Source: Chloroflexota bacterium | GTDB taxonomy: Bacteria > Chloroflexota > Dehalococcoidia > Lucifugimonadales > Lucifugimonadaceae | Length of the DNA: 64,000 nt | NCBI GenBank assembly: GCA_027624075.1 | Contig: JAQBUH010000001.1 | Coordinates: forward strand, 149,150 to 213,149 | Direction of reading: 5' to 3' | In this document: in pieces, positions 10,804-19,398 of the stretch | Layout of the letters: every line of letters starts with the position of its first letter | Position numbering within the stretch: the first letter of the stretch is position 1 | Program-made: the position numbers and the translations under genes | The notes under the pieces: generated by a model | The model's input: only the letters and a program-made list of their open reading frames with translations | Databases searched by the model: none | Told to the model about the DNA's origin: nothing

Positions 10804-11799
10804 TCACCGCCGGGAGGCAGCCCATGACTCGATTGCCTGCCGGGAACTGTGCTCTGGCTTCCAGCCAAGCTCCGAGGCGATCTTGTCTATCGACACGAGC
10901 CACGGGTACCGGATGAACGACAGGCCGGCAGACGGCGAGCGCCGCTGCAGCCTGAGCTTCCAGGTGAGGTCGATGACTCCTTTGAGCAACGGCGCGGGCG
11001 CCGGCACAACCTTCCCGCCGGCGATCTTCACCATCGATCTCCAACTTACGGTGCCGCTCCCTGCGATGTTGTAGATCCCTCGTGAGCCTTGCTTGAGCAC
11101 AGCGTCAATCGCTGACGCGTAGTCGTCGACGTGCAGGAACTGCATGTCCGGGTTTGCCCCGGCGGGCGCAGGCAAGAAACGCATCCTGAGTGAATCCGTG
11201 ATGAAGTTACTTGCTCCCGGTCCCATCACGACGCAGCCGCGCAGTATCGAAACGGCGCAGTCTGGATGCTCAACTCCGTATCGTGTCAGCAGCTTTTCCG
11301 CCTCAACCTTATGCTCTGAATAGCTGAACCCGGTCACCGGGTTCACAGGGTCGGTCTCCTTGAACGGCTCAGTGAAGCCAGGGTGGGCGCCGTAGACGGT
11401 GCTGCTGCTGAGATACACGATCTGGCGCACTCCGGCCTTCGAGCAGGCGTTCAGTAGCCGCTCCGTTGCGTCTACGTTCACATCGCGTGCTCCGGATGCG
11501 TCACGGGCGTGACGCTGTGGCCGCAACTGAAAGGCGAGGTGAATGACGGTGTCGATATCGTAGCCGGCGAGGAGGTCATCCACCGGCTCCCTGATATCGC
11601 GTATCACGGAGACGAAACGGCGCGTCTCTCCCGCTGGTCCCAGGCTTTGCCTGGTGTCAACCGCAACTGCTAAAGACGTTTCGTCCATGGCTGTGACGCG
11701 GTCGAGAGTCGCCTCGCCAAGGAACCCGGCGGAACCCGTTATCAGGACATGCCTTTTCGAGTCAGTCACCCTTAACCTCATCGGTGAAGTCGAAGCCAA
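10804..11799 (-). CDS. NAD-dependent epimerase/dehydratase (extended SDR)
   Basis: HVLITGSAGFLGEATLDR, HLAFQLRP, YLSSSTVYGAHPG, YSEHKVEAE. Confidence 0.88.
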   Translation of the reverse strand: MASTSPMRLRVTDSKRHVLITGSAGFLGEATLDRVTAMDETSLAVAVDTRQSLGPAGETRRFVSVIRDIREPVDDLLAGYDIDTVIHLAFQLRPQRHARDASGARDVNVDATERLLNACSKAGVRQIVYLSSSTVYGAHPGFTEPFKETDPVNPVTGFSYSEHKVEAEKLLTRYGVEHPDCAVSILRGCVVMGPGASNFITDSLRMRFLPAPAGANPDMQFLHVDDYASAIDAVLKQGSRGIYNIAGSGTVSWRSMVKIAGGKVVPAPAPLLKGVIDLTWKLRLQRRSPSAGLSFIRYPWLVSIDKIASELGWKPEHSSRQAIESWAASRR

Positions 11800-12133
11800 T
11801 CTTGCCGAAGCCCGGCACTATAAACCCCATCCAGACTTTGTGTGGCCCGTGGGCGAGCTGCGCGCCGTTGATCGTTATGGCAATTGAGCGGTTCATCTTC
11901 AGGCCAAACGTCGTCTGGTCTGTCACGTTATCGAACGTGATGTCCTGTCCATCCTGGTGAAACGAGGATGCGGTCATCGCAACCTCCTGATCGTCGACCC
12001 TCAGCGGCAGCATCCCTTTTGCGTAGCCGGAGCCGAGCGAATTCTTCAGGGTGAAGCTCCAGCCGGAGCCGGTATTTTGCAGACTCCCCTTTACATAGAG
12101 CCTCCGCAGAATGAACGCTGGAACTCCCGGCAT
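11762..12133 (-). CDS. Hypothetical protein (~123 aa)
   Basis: Open frame with likely start MPGVPAFILRRLYVKGSLQNTGSGWSFTLKNSLGSGYAKG...; overlaps the 5' end of the epimerase ORF; no family recognised. Confidence 0.55.
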   Translation of the reverse strand: MPGVPAFILRRLYVKGSLQNTGSGWSFTLKNSLGSGYAKGMLPLRVDDQEVAMTASSFHQDGQDITFDNVTDQTTFGLKMNRSIAITINGAQLAHGPHKVWMGFIVPGFGKIGFDFTDEVKGD

Positions 12134-12198
12134 ATTTACTCCTGACCACCCGGCGCGAACAAGCGCTGCGTTCGATAAGCCGTTTGAAGGCTGGAATT

Positions 12199-12873
12199 CT
12201 AGTCGGTTCCCGCGAGGCCTGACCGCATCAAATAGACCTGGCGCTCCGCATCTACCGCAAACTCTGGCAACTCCGTCGCTCCGCCAATCGTCTCCGCGTG
12301 GACATAGATCTGGGCAACCCGCTCGACAAGGACCGCCACCCGCATCGCCTCGGCGAGCGTCGGCGCGACGGCGCACATTCCGTGATTCCGGAGCAGCACC
12401 GCTCGCCGGTCGCCAAGGGCCTCAACTCCGGCGGCGGCCAGCTCAGGCGTTCCCGGAAAGCCGTAGTCAGCGACCTCGATCGGGCCGCCAATGTATACCA
12501 CCATTTCATCAACTATCGGCGGGATATGAGTTGACGTGACTGCGGCGACGCTGGCAAACAACGAATGTGTGTGTACGATCGCGTTCACGTCCGGACGGTT
12601 GCGGTAGATGCCAAGATGAAGCAGAGACTCGGTGGACGGCACCAACTCGGCGCCGACCGGCTCAAGCTCTCCATCGACCACGACGAGCCCGGCCGCGTCC
12701 AGCAGGTCGTAGGTGACTCCGGCCGGTGTGATCAGGTAGCGCTCGTCACCGCCCTCGAAAGGAAGCCTCAACGAGACGTTCCCACTCGATCCGGAGACGA
12801 GCCCGCGGCTGTCGAGTTCTCGAACGGCTGCGATCAGCGTCTCTCTCTCGATCTCGTAAAGCGGTGCTGGCAT
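12199..12873 (-). CDS. Class II aldolase/adducin family protein (fuculose-phosphate aldolase-like)
   Basis: SRGLVSGSSGNVSLRL, STESLLHLGIYRNRPDVNAIVHTHSLFASVAAV, LLRNHGMCAVAPTLAEAMRVAVLVERVAQIY. Confidence 0.92.
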   Translation of the reverse strand: MPAPLYEIERETLIAAVRELDSRGLVSGSSGNVSLRLPFEGGDERYLITPAGVTYDLLDAAGLVVVDGELEPVGAELVPSTESLLHLGIYRNRPDVNAIVHTHSLFASVAAVTSTHIPPIVDEMVVYIGGPIEVADYGFPGTPELAAAGVEALGDRRAVLLRNHGMCAVAPTLAEAMRVAVLVERVAQIYVHAETIGGATELPEFAVDAERQVYLMRSGLAGTD

Positions 12874-12947
12874 CTGTGTCTAAGCTCCAACCGGATGGTG
12901 GCAGCGTGAAACCGTAGCACGGCTGACCTCAAACCGGCACTTGCCGG

Positions 12948-14489
12948 CTAAAGTTCGATGTCTGTGAGCATTCGCTCACGCGCGCGCCAGGCGTGGTAGA
13001 GGTCGTCATACTCGGCGCCAATCGCAGATTCCGCCGTCTGCACCCTTAGCTCGTGCCTGCGCCGCTCCGTCAAGTCGAATATTTCCCCGTCGCCTGCCCC
13101 TGAAGCCGCGATAGACAGCGCGCCAAGTATGGTGCTCTCTCCCGACCTTGAGAAGCCTACCGCTCCTCCGAGTACCGAGGTGAGGATGTTCCGGAAGGTG
13201 CGAGAGCGTGTCATGCCGCCACCTGCGGCGAACCACCTCGACGGACCACCGAACATCGCCAGCCGGTCTGCGTTGTACCGGATTGCGAACGCAAAATTCT
13301 CGAGCGCGGCACGTGCCAGAGTCGCGCGGTCGGGCGGCTCGAACGATAGAGGCACGGGGAAAAATATCCCTCCACTACGCATGCCGATGTTCGACATGTG
13401 GGTGAATGACGGCCCCAGATATCCGGCTGCGCCGTTGGCGCCCGGCTCAATGCGCGCCGCCTGCCGGTCAAGCCGCTCCATCGCCTTCTCGGGGTCTTCG
13501 CCCTGGCAGATCAGCGAGACCAGCCAGTGGTACGCTCCGCCCATCTCCCCCGCGTTGCCCTCGACGGTCCACGCGCCAGGCAGCACATGACGACCTGTCC
13601 ACATTGCGTGGGTGCTATCGAAAAGCGGGAGGTTTGTCACTCTCTGGACAGCCGCGCTCCAGCCCGCGATCACGCCTGACGTCTCTGGCTCAGAGACACC
13701 GAGTCCGGCAAGTCCCACCTGGGAGTCTGGGCCGGCTGCGATCACGGGCGTTCCGGGAGATAGTCCCATGGCGCGCGCCACCGTTGTGACCAGCTTTCCA
13801 ACGACCGATCCGGACGGGCATGTCGGAGGCAGGTCGATTTCGTCGAGGCCGGCGTATGACGCCAGCCCGGTCGCAGGCGCTCCAGTCGCAACGAGCCCCA
13901 GTCCGGACTCGCACGCCAGCGCCGACTCCATCAGCAGAATGCCGGTCATCCGGAACGCCAGCCAGTCGGCCAGCCCGGAGACCGTTCGCAGATTCTCGTA
14001 CGATTCCGGCCGCTCCTGTTTGAGCCACAGCATGCGTGCCCACGCCGTAAGCATTGCGGGGCCGTGGCCGGTCATCTGCCACAGCATATTGCCGGCGTCG
14101 GCGTCGATCTGGCCGCCCTGGAAAACCCCGCGCATGTCCCTGTTCGGCCCTGAGTACAGCTCCTTACCGTCGTGGCCGTACATCACAAGGCCGAGCCGCT
14201 GACTGGTGACGGCGACGGACCTGACCTGATCGCCCGCGATCCCGGCGTCGCGCAGAGCCTTCTTCGACGCCTCGCCAACCGATTTCCACGCGGTCTCAGG
14301 GGAGAACTCGAGCGCCGTGTCGGGTCCGTCTTCCGGGCGCGTGTACTTGACCGGAATGCGCACAATCGAGAGTGGCTGGCCTGTCGCGGGGCCAACCGCT
14401 GCCCTGATGTGACTGCTCCCGAAGTCGATTGCCATGTACAGCGGCCGGGGCTTACGTGATGCCACGGCGTCTCTCCCATACCTCGTCAT
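12948..14489 (-). CDS. FGGY-family carbohydrate kinase (xylulokinase-like)
   Basis: YMAIDFGSSHIRAAVGPA, VTSQRLGLVMYG, GPDSQVGLAGLGV, RWFAAGGGMTRSRTFRNILTSVLG. Start could instead be internal ATG at 14435. Confidence 0.88.
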   Translation of the reverse strand: MTRYGRDAVASRKPRPLYMAIDFGSSHIRAAVGPATGQPLSIVRIPVKYTRPEDGPDTALEFSPETAWKSVGEASKKALRDAGIAGDQVRSVAVTSQRLGLVMYGHDGKELYSGPNRDMRGVFQGGQIDADAGNMLWQMTGHGPAMLTAWARMLWLKQERPESYENLRTVSGLADWLAFRMTGILLMESALACESGLGLVATGAPATGLASYAGLDEIDLPPTCPSGSVVGKLVTTVARAMGLSPGTPVIAAGPDSQVGLAGLGVSEPETSGVIAGWSAAVQRVTNLPLFDSTHAMWTGRHVLPGAWTVEGNAGEMGGAYHWLVSLICQGEDPEKAMERLDRQAARIEPGANGAAGYLGPSFTHMSNIGMRSGGIFFPVPLSFEPPDRATLARAALENFAFAIRYNADRLAMFGGPSRWFAAGGGMTRSRTFRNILTSVLGGAVGFSRSGESTILGALSIAASGAGDGEIFDLTERRRHELRVQTAESAIGAEYDDLYHAWRARERMLTDIEL

Positions 14490-15459
14490 TGACGATGTTT
14501 ATAGGTCGCTCTCCGCGCGAAAACCGGATCAGGTCTCCAGCCACCGCGGCGGAGTGGCGGATGATCGTGTCTTCAGTGGCGCCGCCGATGTGCGGAGTGA
14601 GCACCATGTTTGGCAGTGCAAGAAGCGGGCTTGCCGGGTCGACAGGATGGCTGGAAAAGATGTCGATGCCGGCCGCGGCGAGATGGCCCGTTGAGAGAGC
14701 GTTTATCATCGCCTCCTCGTCAACGAGTTCAGCCGACGCCGTGTTCACCAGGACCGCTCCATGCTTCATCAAGCCGACCCTGCGTTCGTCGATCAGAGCT
14801 GAGCCATCTTCGGCTGGCGGGGCATGCAGCGTCACAAAGTCGGACGACTCAAGCAGGAAGTCCAGGTCTGTCCAGGTGACTTTGTAGCCGCTCGACTGCG
14901 CCGGGCTGACGAACGGGTCGTAACCGAGTACGTTCATGCCAAAGGCATTGCACAGCCCGGCCACTCTCCGGCCGATAGCGCCAAGACCGATCACACCTGC
15001 GATTTTGCCGCCAAGCTCTGTCCCGCGCAGGTCGCGATATGGCGCTGTCGGCGATTCCCACCGGCGTTCCCGCACGTATCGGTCTGCCTCCACAATCCGC
15101 CTGCAAGCCGTCAGCATCAGCGCGATCGTCAACTCTGAGACGGCTGCGGCGTTCCTGCCGGGAGTGTTTACGACAACGACTCCGCGCTCAGTGGCGGCGT
15201 CAACATCGATCTGGTTTAGAGCAGAGCGGCAAATGCCTGCCAGCCTCAGGCCGGGCGCGGCGTCGAAAGTCTCTGAAAACAGGAAGTCTGCCTCGACGAT
15301 GACGGCGTCAAATGACTCGCGTTCCAGCCGGTGACCCAACTCTTCCGGGTCGTGGAGATCGCCCGACTCAAGCCAGCTTTCGTGGACAGGCTCAATGCCG
15401 GCGTTCTTTAGTTCCGACAGCGATGCTTCCGCGAACGGAGCAAGTATGAGGGCGCGCAT
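14452..15459 (-). CDS. D-isomer specific 2-hydroxyacid dehydrogenase (phosphoglycerate dehydrogenase-like)
   Basis: GKIAGVIGLGAIGRRVAGLCNAFGMNVLGYDPF, HAPPAEDGSALIDERRVGLMKHGAVLVNTASAELVDEEAM, LTPHIGGATEDTI. Confidence 0.92.
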   Translation of the reverse strand: MRALILAPFAEASLSELKNAGIEPVHESWLESGDLHDPEELGHRLERESFDAVIVEADFLFSETFDAAPGLRLAGICRSALNQIDVDAATERGVVVVNTPGRNAAAVSELTIALMLTACRRIVEADRYVRERRWESPTAPYRDLRGTELGGKIAGVIGLGAIGRRVAGLCNAFGMNVLGYDPFVSPAQSSGYKVTWTDLDFLLESSDFVTLHAPPAEDGSALIDERRVGLMKHGAVLVNTASAELVDEEAMINALSTGHLAAAGIDIFSSHPVDPASPLLALPNMVLTPHIGGATEDTIIRHSAAVAGDLIRFSRGERPINIVNDEVWERRRGIT

Positions 15460-15477
15460 GTGAGGTGAGTATGAGCC

Positions 15478-16857
15478 TCAGGAGCCGTTTGCGGACAGGT
15501 GTTTCACAACCGCTTCTGCCGCAAGGTTGCCGCTGCGGACGGCGCTCTCCATCGTTGACGGCCAGCCGGTGCGAGTCCAGTCACCTGCCAGGAACAGCCC
15601 CGGAACCGGCGTTTCCTGCGGCAAACGGTATTTCTCCGCCCCCGGCACAACGCGGAATGTGGCGTCGAGCATTTTGACCGTGATGAACCGGGTCACCTCT
15701 GCGTTTGCGGCCTCGGGAAACACCCTGGCCATCTCGGCGACGAAGATCTCTCTAAGCTCGGCCTTTGACCGGTCTTTCCACTGCCATGCGCCGCTCAGCG
15801 ATATCGCAATGTGCTGTCCCTGTCCGTCCGGCTCGGTCTCTTTTTCATGCATCCGGGTCACGTTGAACACCCACTGCAACGGACTGTCGAGCACAGCGAC
15901 GAACCTGTCTTCGAGGACAGGCCTGTCGTACCAGATGTGAACGCCGACAATTGGCGCTGTCTCGATACTTGCCGCGGGAGCAAAAAAACCGGCGTCGTCA
16001 TGCTCCGGTGGCAGAACGGCCAGCAGAGCAGAAGGCGGGAGGGCGACCACGACCGCGTCCGACCGGATGACCTCTCCCGACTCAAGCCTGACGCCTGTGG
16101 CGCGCCCGTTCGCGAATAAGACCTGTGCAACGTCCGCGGACGTCTCCACTCTCCCGTCATTGCGGGAGATGAAGCTCGCCGCAGATTCGCCCGCAAGGCG
16201 AGAGAGGCCGACCACCGGATAGCCGATCGCCGCTTTCGATGGCGCGCCTAGCAAGGCGGTCTGAAACAGCATCAGGCCGGCGTCCGCGCTGACGTCCTTA
16301 ATGTCGTCGTTGAGGCCTGGCAGGACGATCAGGTTCCAGAAACGGGAAATCGTCTCGTCGCTCTGCCCGTGCCTCCGGAGCCATGAGTCAAATGTCTCGT
16401 CCTCCAGCGGACCGCCGGGCCTGCGCCGTGCAAGCCTGATCCGCAACATGCCGTAGAGAAGCCTGAGCCTCCCAACAAGAGACACATGTCCGTATCCGAT
16501 CAGGGCAGGGAGGTTTGCCGCGGAGCCGGGGATCCAGGACGAGGCGCGGAGCCACGACGTCTCTCCGTTCCTGATCACCCTCGCCTCCAGGCGGCCAGGC
16601 ATCCTCACGTTGCCCCAGGCCCCGATGTCGTGCAGGAACTGCGTATAGGCTGAGCATGCGCCAACGAATACGTGCTGGCCGTTATCGACTTCGACTCCGG
16701 TTTCAGGGTCATCGAACGAAAACGCGCGGCCTCCCAGGAACGGACGCTTTTCGAGCAAGGTGATTCGGTAGCCGCGCCTCGAAAGGTCAACCCCAGCGGC
16801 CAGCCCTGCCAGGCCGCCTCCGATGATGACGACACTTTTCGGTGTTTCGGTGCTCAT
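15478..16857 (-). CDS. hpnE: Hydroxysqualene dehydroxylase HpnE
   Basis: FAD amine-oxidase fold: VVIIGGGLAGLAAGVDLSRRGYRITLLEKRPFLGGRAFSFDDPETGVEVDNGQHVFVGAC; FLAGDWTRTGWPSTMESAVRSGNLAAEAV; next to hpnD/hpnC. Confidence 0.92.
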   Translation of the reverse strand: MSTETPKSVVIIGGGLAGLAAGVDLSRRGYRITLLEKRPFLGGRAFSFDDPETGVEVDNGQHVFVGACSAYTQFLHDIGAWGNVRMPGRLEARVIRNGETSWLRASSWIPGSAANLPALIGYGHVSLVGRLRLLYGMLRIRLARRRPGGPLEDETFDSWLRRHGQSDETISRFWNLIVLPGLNDDIKDVSADAGLMLFQTALLGAPSKAAIGYPVVGLSRLAGESAASFISRNDGRVETSADVAQVLFANGRATGVRLESGEVIRSDAVVVALPPSALLAVLPPEHDDAGFFAPAASIETAPIVGVHIWYDRPVLEDRFVAVLDSPLQWVFNVTRMHEKETEPDGQGQHIAISLSGAWQWKDRSKAELREIFVAEMARVFPEAANAEVTRFITVKMLDATFRVVPGAEKYRLPQETPVPGLFLAGDWTRTGWPSTMESAVRSGNLAAEAVVKHLSANGS

Positions 16858-16889
16858 TCTGAATGGCAGGCCAATCGAGCCGGCGCCGG

Positions 16890-17795
16890 CTAGTAGGGCA
16901 GGAAGGAGAGCCGGCTCCGGAGCCACAGTCGTGCCGCGAGAGTGAACTTGGCTCTCTTGCTGAGGCTGACCTTTCGCGACATGACGTCGTAGTCGGCGTC
17001 TTCGATCTTATCCAGGATGGCCATGTATACCTCGGCCATGGCCTGCGGGCAGGCGCGTGACCTGCGGTCGAGCAGCGGGAACAGTCTGTTGCCTCTATCG
17101 AAGTAGTTTCTGGCGCGCTTCACCTGGAACTTGATCAACTCGCGGAAGCGGTCGTTGACCTCGCCATCAACCAGTTCTGCTTCTGAGTAACCGAACCGCT
17201 CGATGTCGTCCATCGGCAGATAGATACGGCCGTTCGCCGCATCCTCGGCAACATCCCTGATCACATTCGTAAGCTGCATTGCAATCCCCAGGTCAACGGC
17301 ATAGCCAACCGCTTTTTCATCCTCGTATCCGCAGACCTCGATGCAAACGAGTCCGACGGCGCTGGCAACCTTCTTGCAATACTCGACCAGCTCGTCAAAG
17401 TTCGCATAGCGGGAGCGCGTCAGGTCCATCTCGCAGCCCTCGATCACAGCTGCGTAGTGAGACCTGCCGATTCCGAAGCGTTGCTGCGAGTCAGCGAGGG
17501 CGGTCCAGATGACGCCGGACTCCCCACCTTCGTACGCCTCTGCCAGTTTCACCTTCACGTTCGCGAGCTCTACCGCAGGGTCTCCGGCACGGTCAGGCTC
17601 GTCGACGATGTCGTCACACAGGCGACAGAAAGCGTAGGTCGCGTAGATGGCCTGCCGTTTTTCCAGCGGAAGAGTCAGGAACGCGTAATAGAAGTTAGAG
17701 GAAGCGTCGCGCGTCATCCTGGCGCACGCCTCGTATGCGTCCCTCAACTCCCGCTCTGAGTGCCGCGTCGGCGAGGTTTCTACAGTTGATGTCAA
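16890..17795 (-). CDS. hpnD: Presqualene diphosphate synthase HpnD
   Basis: Squalene/phytoene synthase family: SSNFYYAFLTLPLEKRQAIYATYAFCRLCDDIVDE, QLTNVIRDVAEDAANGRIYLPMDDIERFG. Confidence 0.92.
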   Translation of the reverse strand: MTSTVETSPTRHSERELRDAYEACARMTRDASSNFYYAFLTLPLEKRQAIYATYAFCRLCDDIVDEPDRAGDPAVELANVKVKLAEAYEGGESGVIWTALADSQQRFGIGRSHYAAVIEGCEMDLTRSRYANFDELVEYCKKVASAVGLVCIEVCGYEDEKAVGYAVDLGIAMQLTNVIRDVAEDAANGRIYLPMDDIERFGYSEAELVDGEVNDRFRELIKFQVKRARNYFDRGNRLFPLLDRRSRACPQAMAEVYMAILDKIEDADYDVMSRKVSLSKRAKFTLAARLWLRSRLSFLPY

Positions 17796-17834
17796 TTGTT
17801 ATGTCCGAATATGCCGGTCTCGGCCCTTGAACAG

Positions 17835-18812
17835 TCAACGCCCCGCCGGCCTAAACAGTCTTGGCGGAAGCGGTTGCATGCCAAGCCGACTGCGAGTATA
17901 GGCCGAAATGAGGAGGTTTAGCTTTGTGAACTTTGAAACCTGCGGGCGTTTCGCCAGCACATCATAGTCCAGCTTCTCGATTGCCCGGAGGACAGTCAGT
18001 CCGCCGCCAGTGAATAGCGCAATATCGATCCTGGCGGCGCCGTCCACGCTTTGGACCAGTTCATACCCTTTGATGAACAGCTCCCTCGTGCGGTCCACCT
18101 GGAAACGCATCAGGCGCCGGAACTCCGGAGTCGCGCTGCGTTGTTCGATCATCTCCTCCGTGACGCCGAACCGGTCCATCTCGTCCGCTGGCAAGTAGAC
18201 CCGGCCCATCTCGAAGTCCCGGTAAACGTCCTGCCAGAAGTTGGCAAGCTGCAAGGCTGTGCAGGTGCTGTCTGCAAGGGCTCGAAGCGCAGGATCCCTG
18301 TACCCGAACATATAGAGGACTAGATGGCCGACAGGGTTTGCGGAATGGTCGCAGTAGTCCAGCAGTTCCGCATAGTCAGGGTGCTTCAGAAGGTGCTGGT
18401 CGCGCCTGTTCGCCTCGATCAACCTATCGAACGGCTCGCGCGGAATGTCGAACCGCATGATCGTGTCCTGCAGAGCCAAAAAGAAAGGGTGAGCGGGAGT
18501 TCCGTCGTAACACAGGCCAAGCTGCCTCTCCCACTCGCTCAGCAGTTCCAGCCGGTCTCCGGCCGCCTCATCTCCCAGGTCGTCCACGCCCCGGCAGAAG
18601 GCGTACACAGAGTAGAAGTGTCTGCGTAGCTCGCGAGGGATCAGCCGGGTCCCGACGGAGAAGTTCTCGTAGTGGGTCTTTGCAAGCTGCTCGCAGTGAG
18701 CGAACGCCTCTGCAACCTGCTCAGAAGTTCCGGGAGCGGACACCATTTCTGGCCCGGGAAGAGTTGCGCCGCCGCCGGCTGAGGTCTGCATGGCGTACGG
18801 CTCCTCAATCAC
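17835..18812 (-). CDS. hpnC: Hydroxysqualene synthase HpnC
   Basis: Squalene synthase family: HYENFSVGTRLIPRELRRHFYSVYAFCRGVDDLGDEAAGDR, QLANFWQDVYRDFEMGRVYLPADEMDRFG. Confidence 0.92.
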   Translation of the reverse strand: MIEEPYAMQTSAGGGATLPGPEMVSAPGTSEQVAEAFAHCEQLAKTHYENFSVGTRLIPRELRRHFYSVYAFCRGVDDLGDEAAGDRLELLSEWERQLGLCYDGTPAHPFFLALQDTIMRFDIPREPFDRLIEANRRDQHLLKHPDYAELLDYCDHSANPVGHLVLYMFGYRDPALRALADSTCTALQLANFWQDVYRDFEMGRVYLPADEMDRFGVTEEMIEQRSATPEFRRLMRFQVDRTRELFIKGYELVQSVDGAARIDIALFTGGGLTVLRAIEKLDYDVLAKRPQVSKFTKLNLLISAYTRSRLGMQPLPPRLFRPAGR

Positions 18813-18833
18813 ACGCTGTTGAGCGCGTGACGG

Positions 18834-19355
18834 TCAGGCGAGGCCTGTCACCTGGACGGCGATTTTACGGGGCTTCGGCTCATCCAGCTCAACTACCAAT
18901 ATGCGCTGGAACTCTCCGAGCAAAACGCGCCCGTCAATGACTGGAACAGTCTCGTTGGTGCCAAGGACCATGTGTTGGCAGTGGGCGTGGCCGTTCGGAC
19001 ATTCGTTGGGCCGGACGCTTACTGTGCGGATGGCAAAGTCGTTGTGCCCGTAGTACATATCTTTCGGGGCCATGCGGTCCAGGAAGTGCTCCATGTCTGT
19101 CAGGAGCAGTGGCTCGTTCTCATTGATGATCACCGAGCATGTGGTGTGGGTGCTATGAATAATCACCTGGCCGCTGGATACACCTGACTCTGTCACGAGT
19201 TCAACAACCTTATCCGTGACATCCACGAAGTCGGGCGCGTCCCTAGTCTCAACAGACAGTATCCTGCTGAACACTCTCCACTCGCTCCCGGTTACAAGAC
19301 CCCCGGGAGTAGCACCGTTGAGAACGCTGATTCGACCGGCTTCGACAGCCGACAT
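18834..19355 (-). CDS. YjbQ/UPF0047 family protein
   Basis: DVTDKVVELVTESGVSSGQVIIHSTHTTCSVIINENEPLLLTDMEHFLDRM...NGHAHCQHMVLGTNETVPVIDGRVLLGEFQRILVVELDEPKPRKIAVQVTG. Start may be upstream at 19379. Confidence 0.9.
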   Translation of the reverse strand: MSAVEAGRISVLNGATPGGLVTGSEWRVFSRILSVETRDAPDFVDVTDKVVELVTESGVSSGQVIIHSTHTTCSVIINENEPLLLTDMEHFLDRMAPKDMYYGHNDFAIRTVSVRPNECPNGHAHCQHMVLGTNETVPVIDGRVLLGEFQRILVVELDEPKPRKIAVQVTGLA

Positions 19356-19398
19356 CGCAGCCGCGTTGACCCTCTGCAAGCTCAGTTACCCCCTGCAA

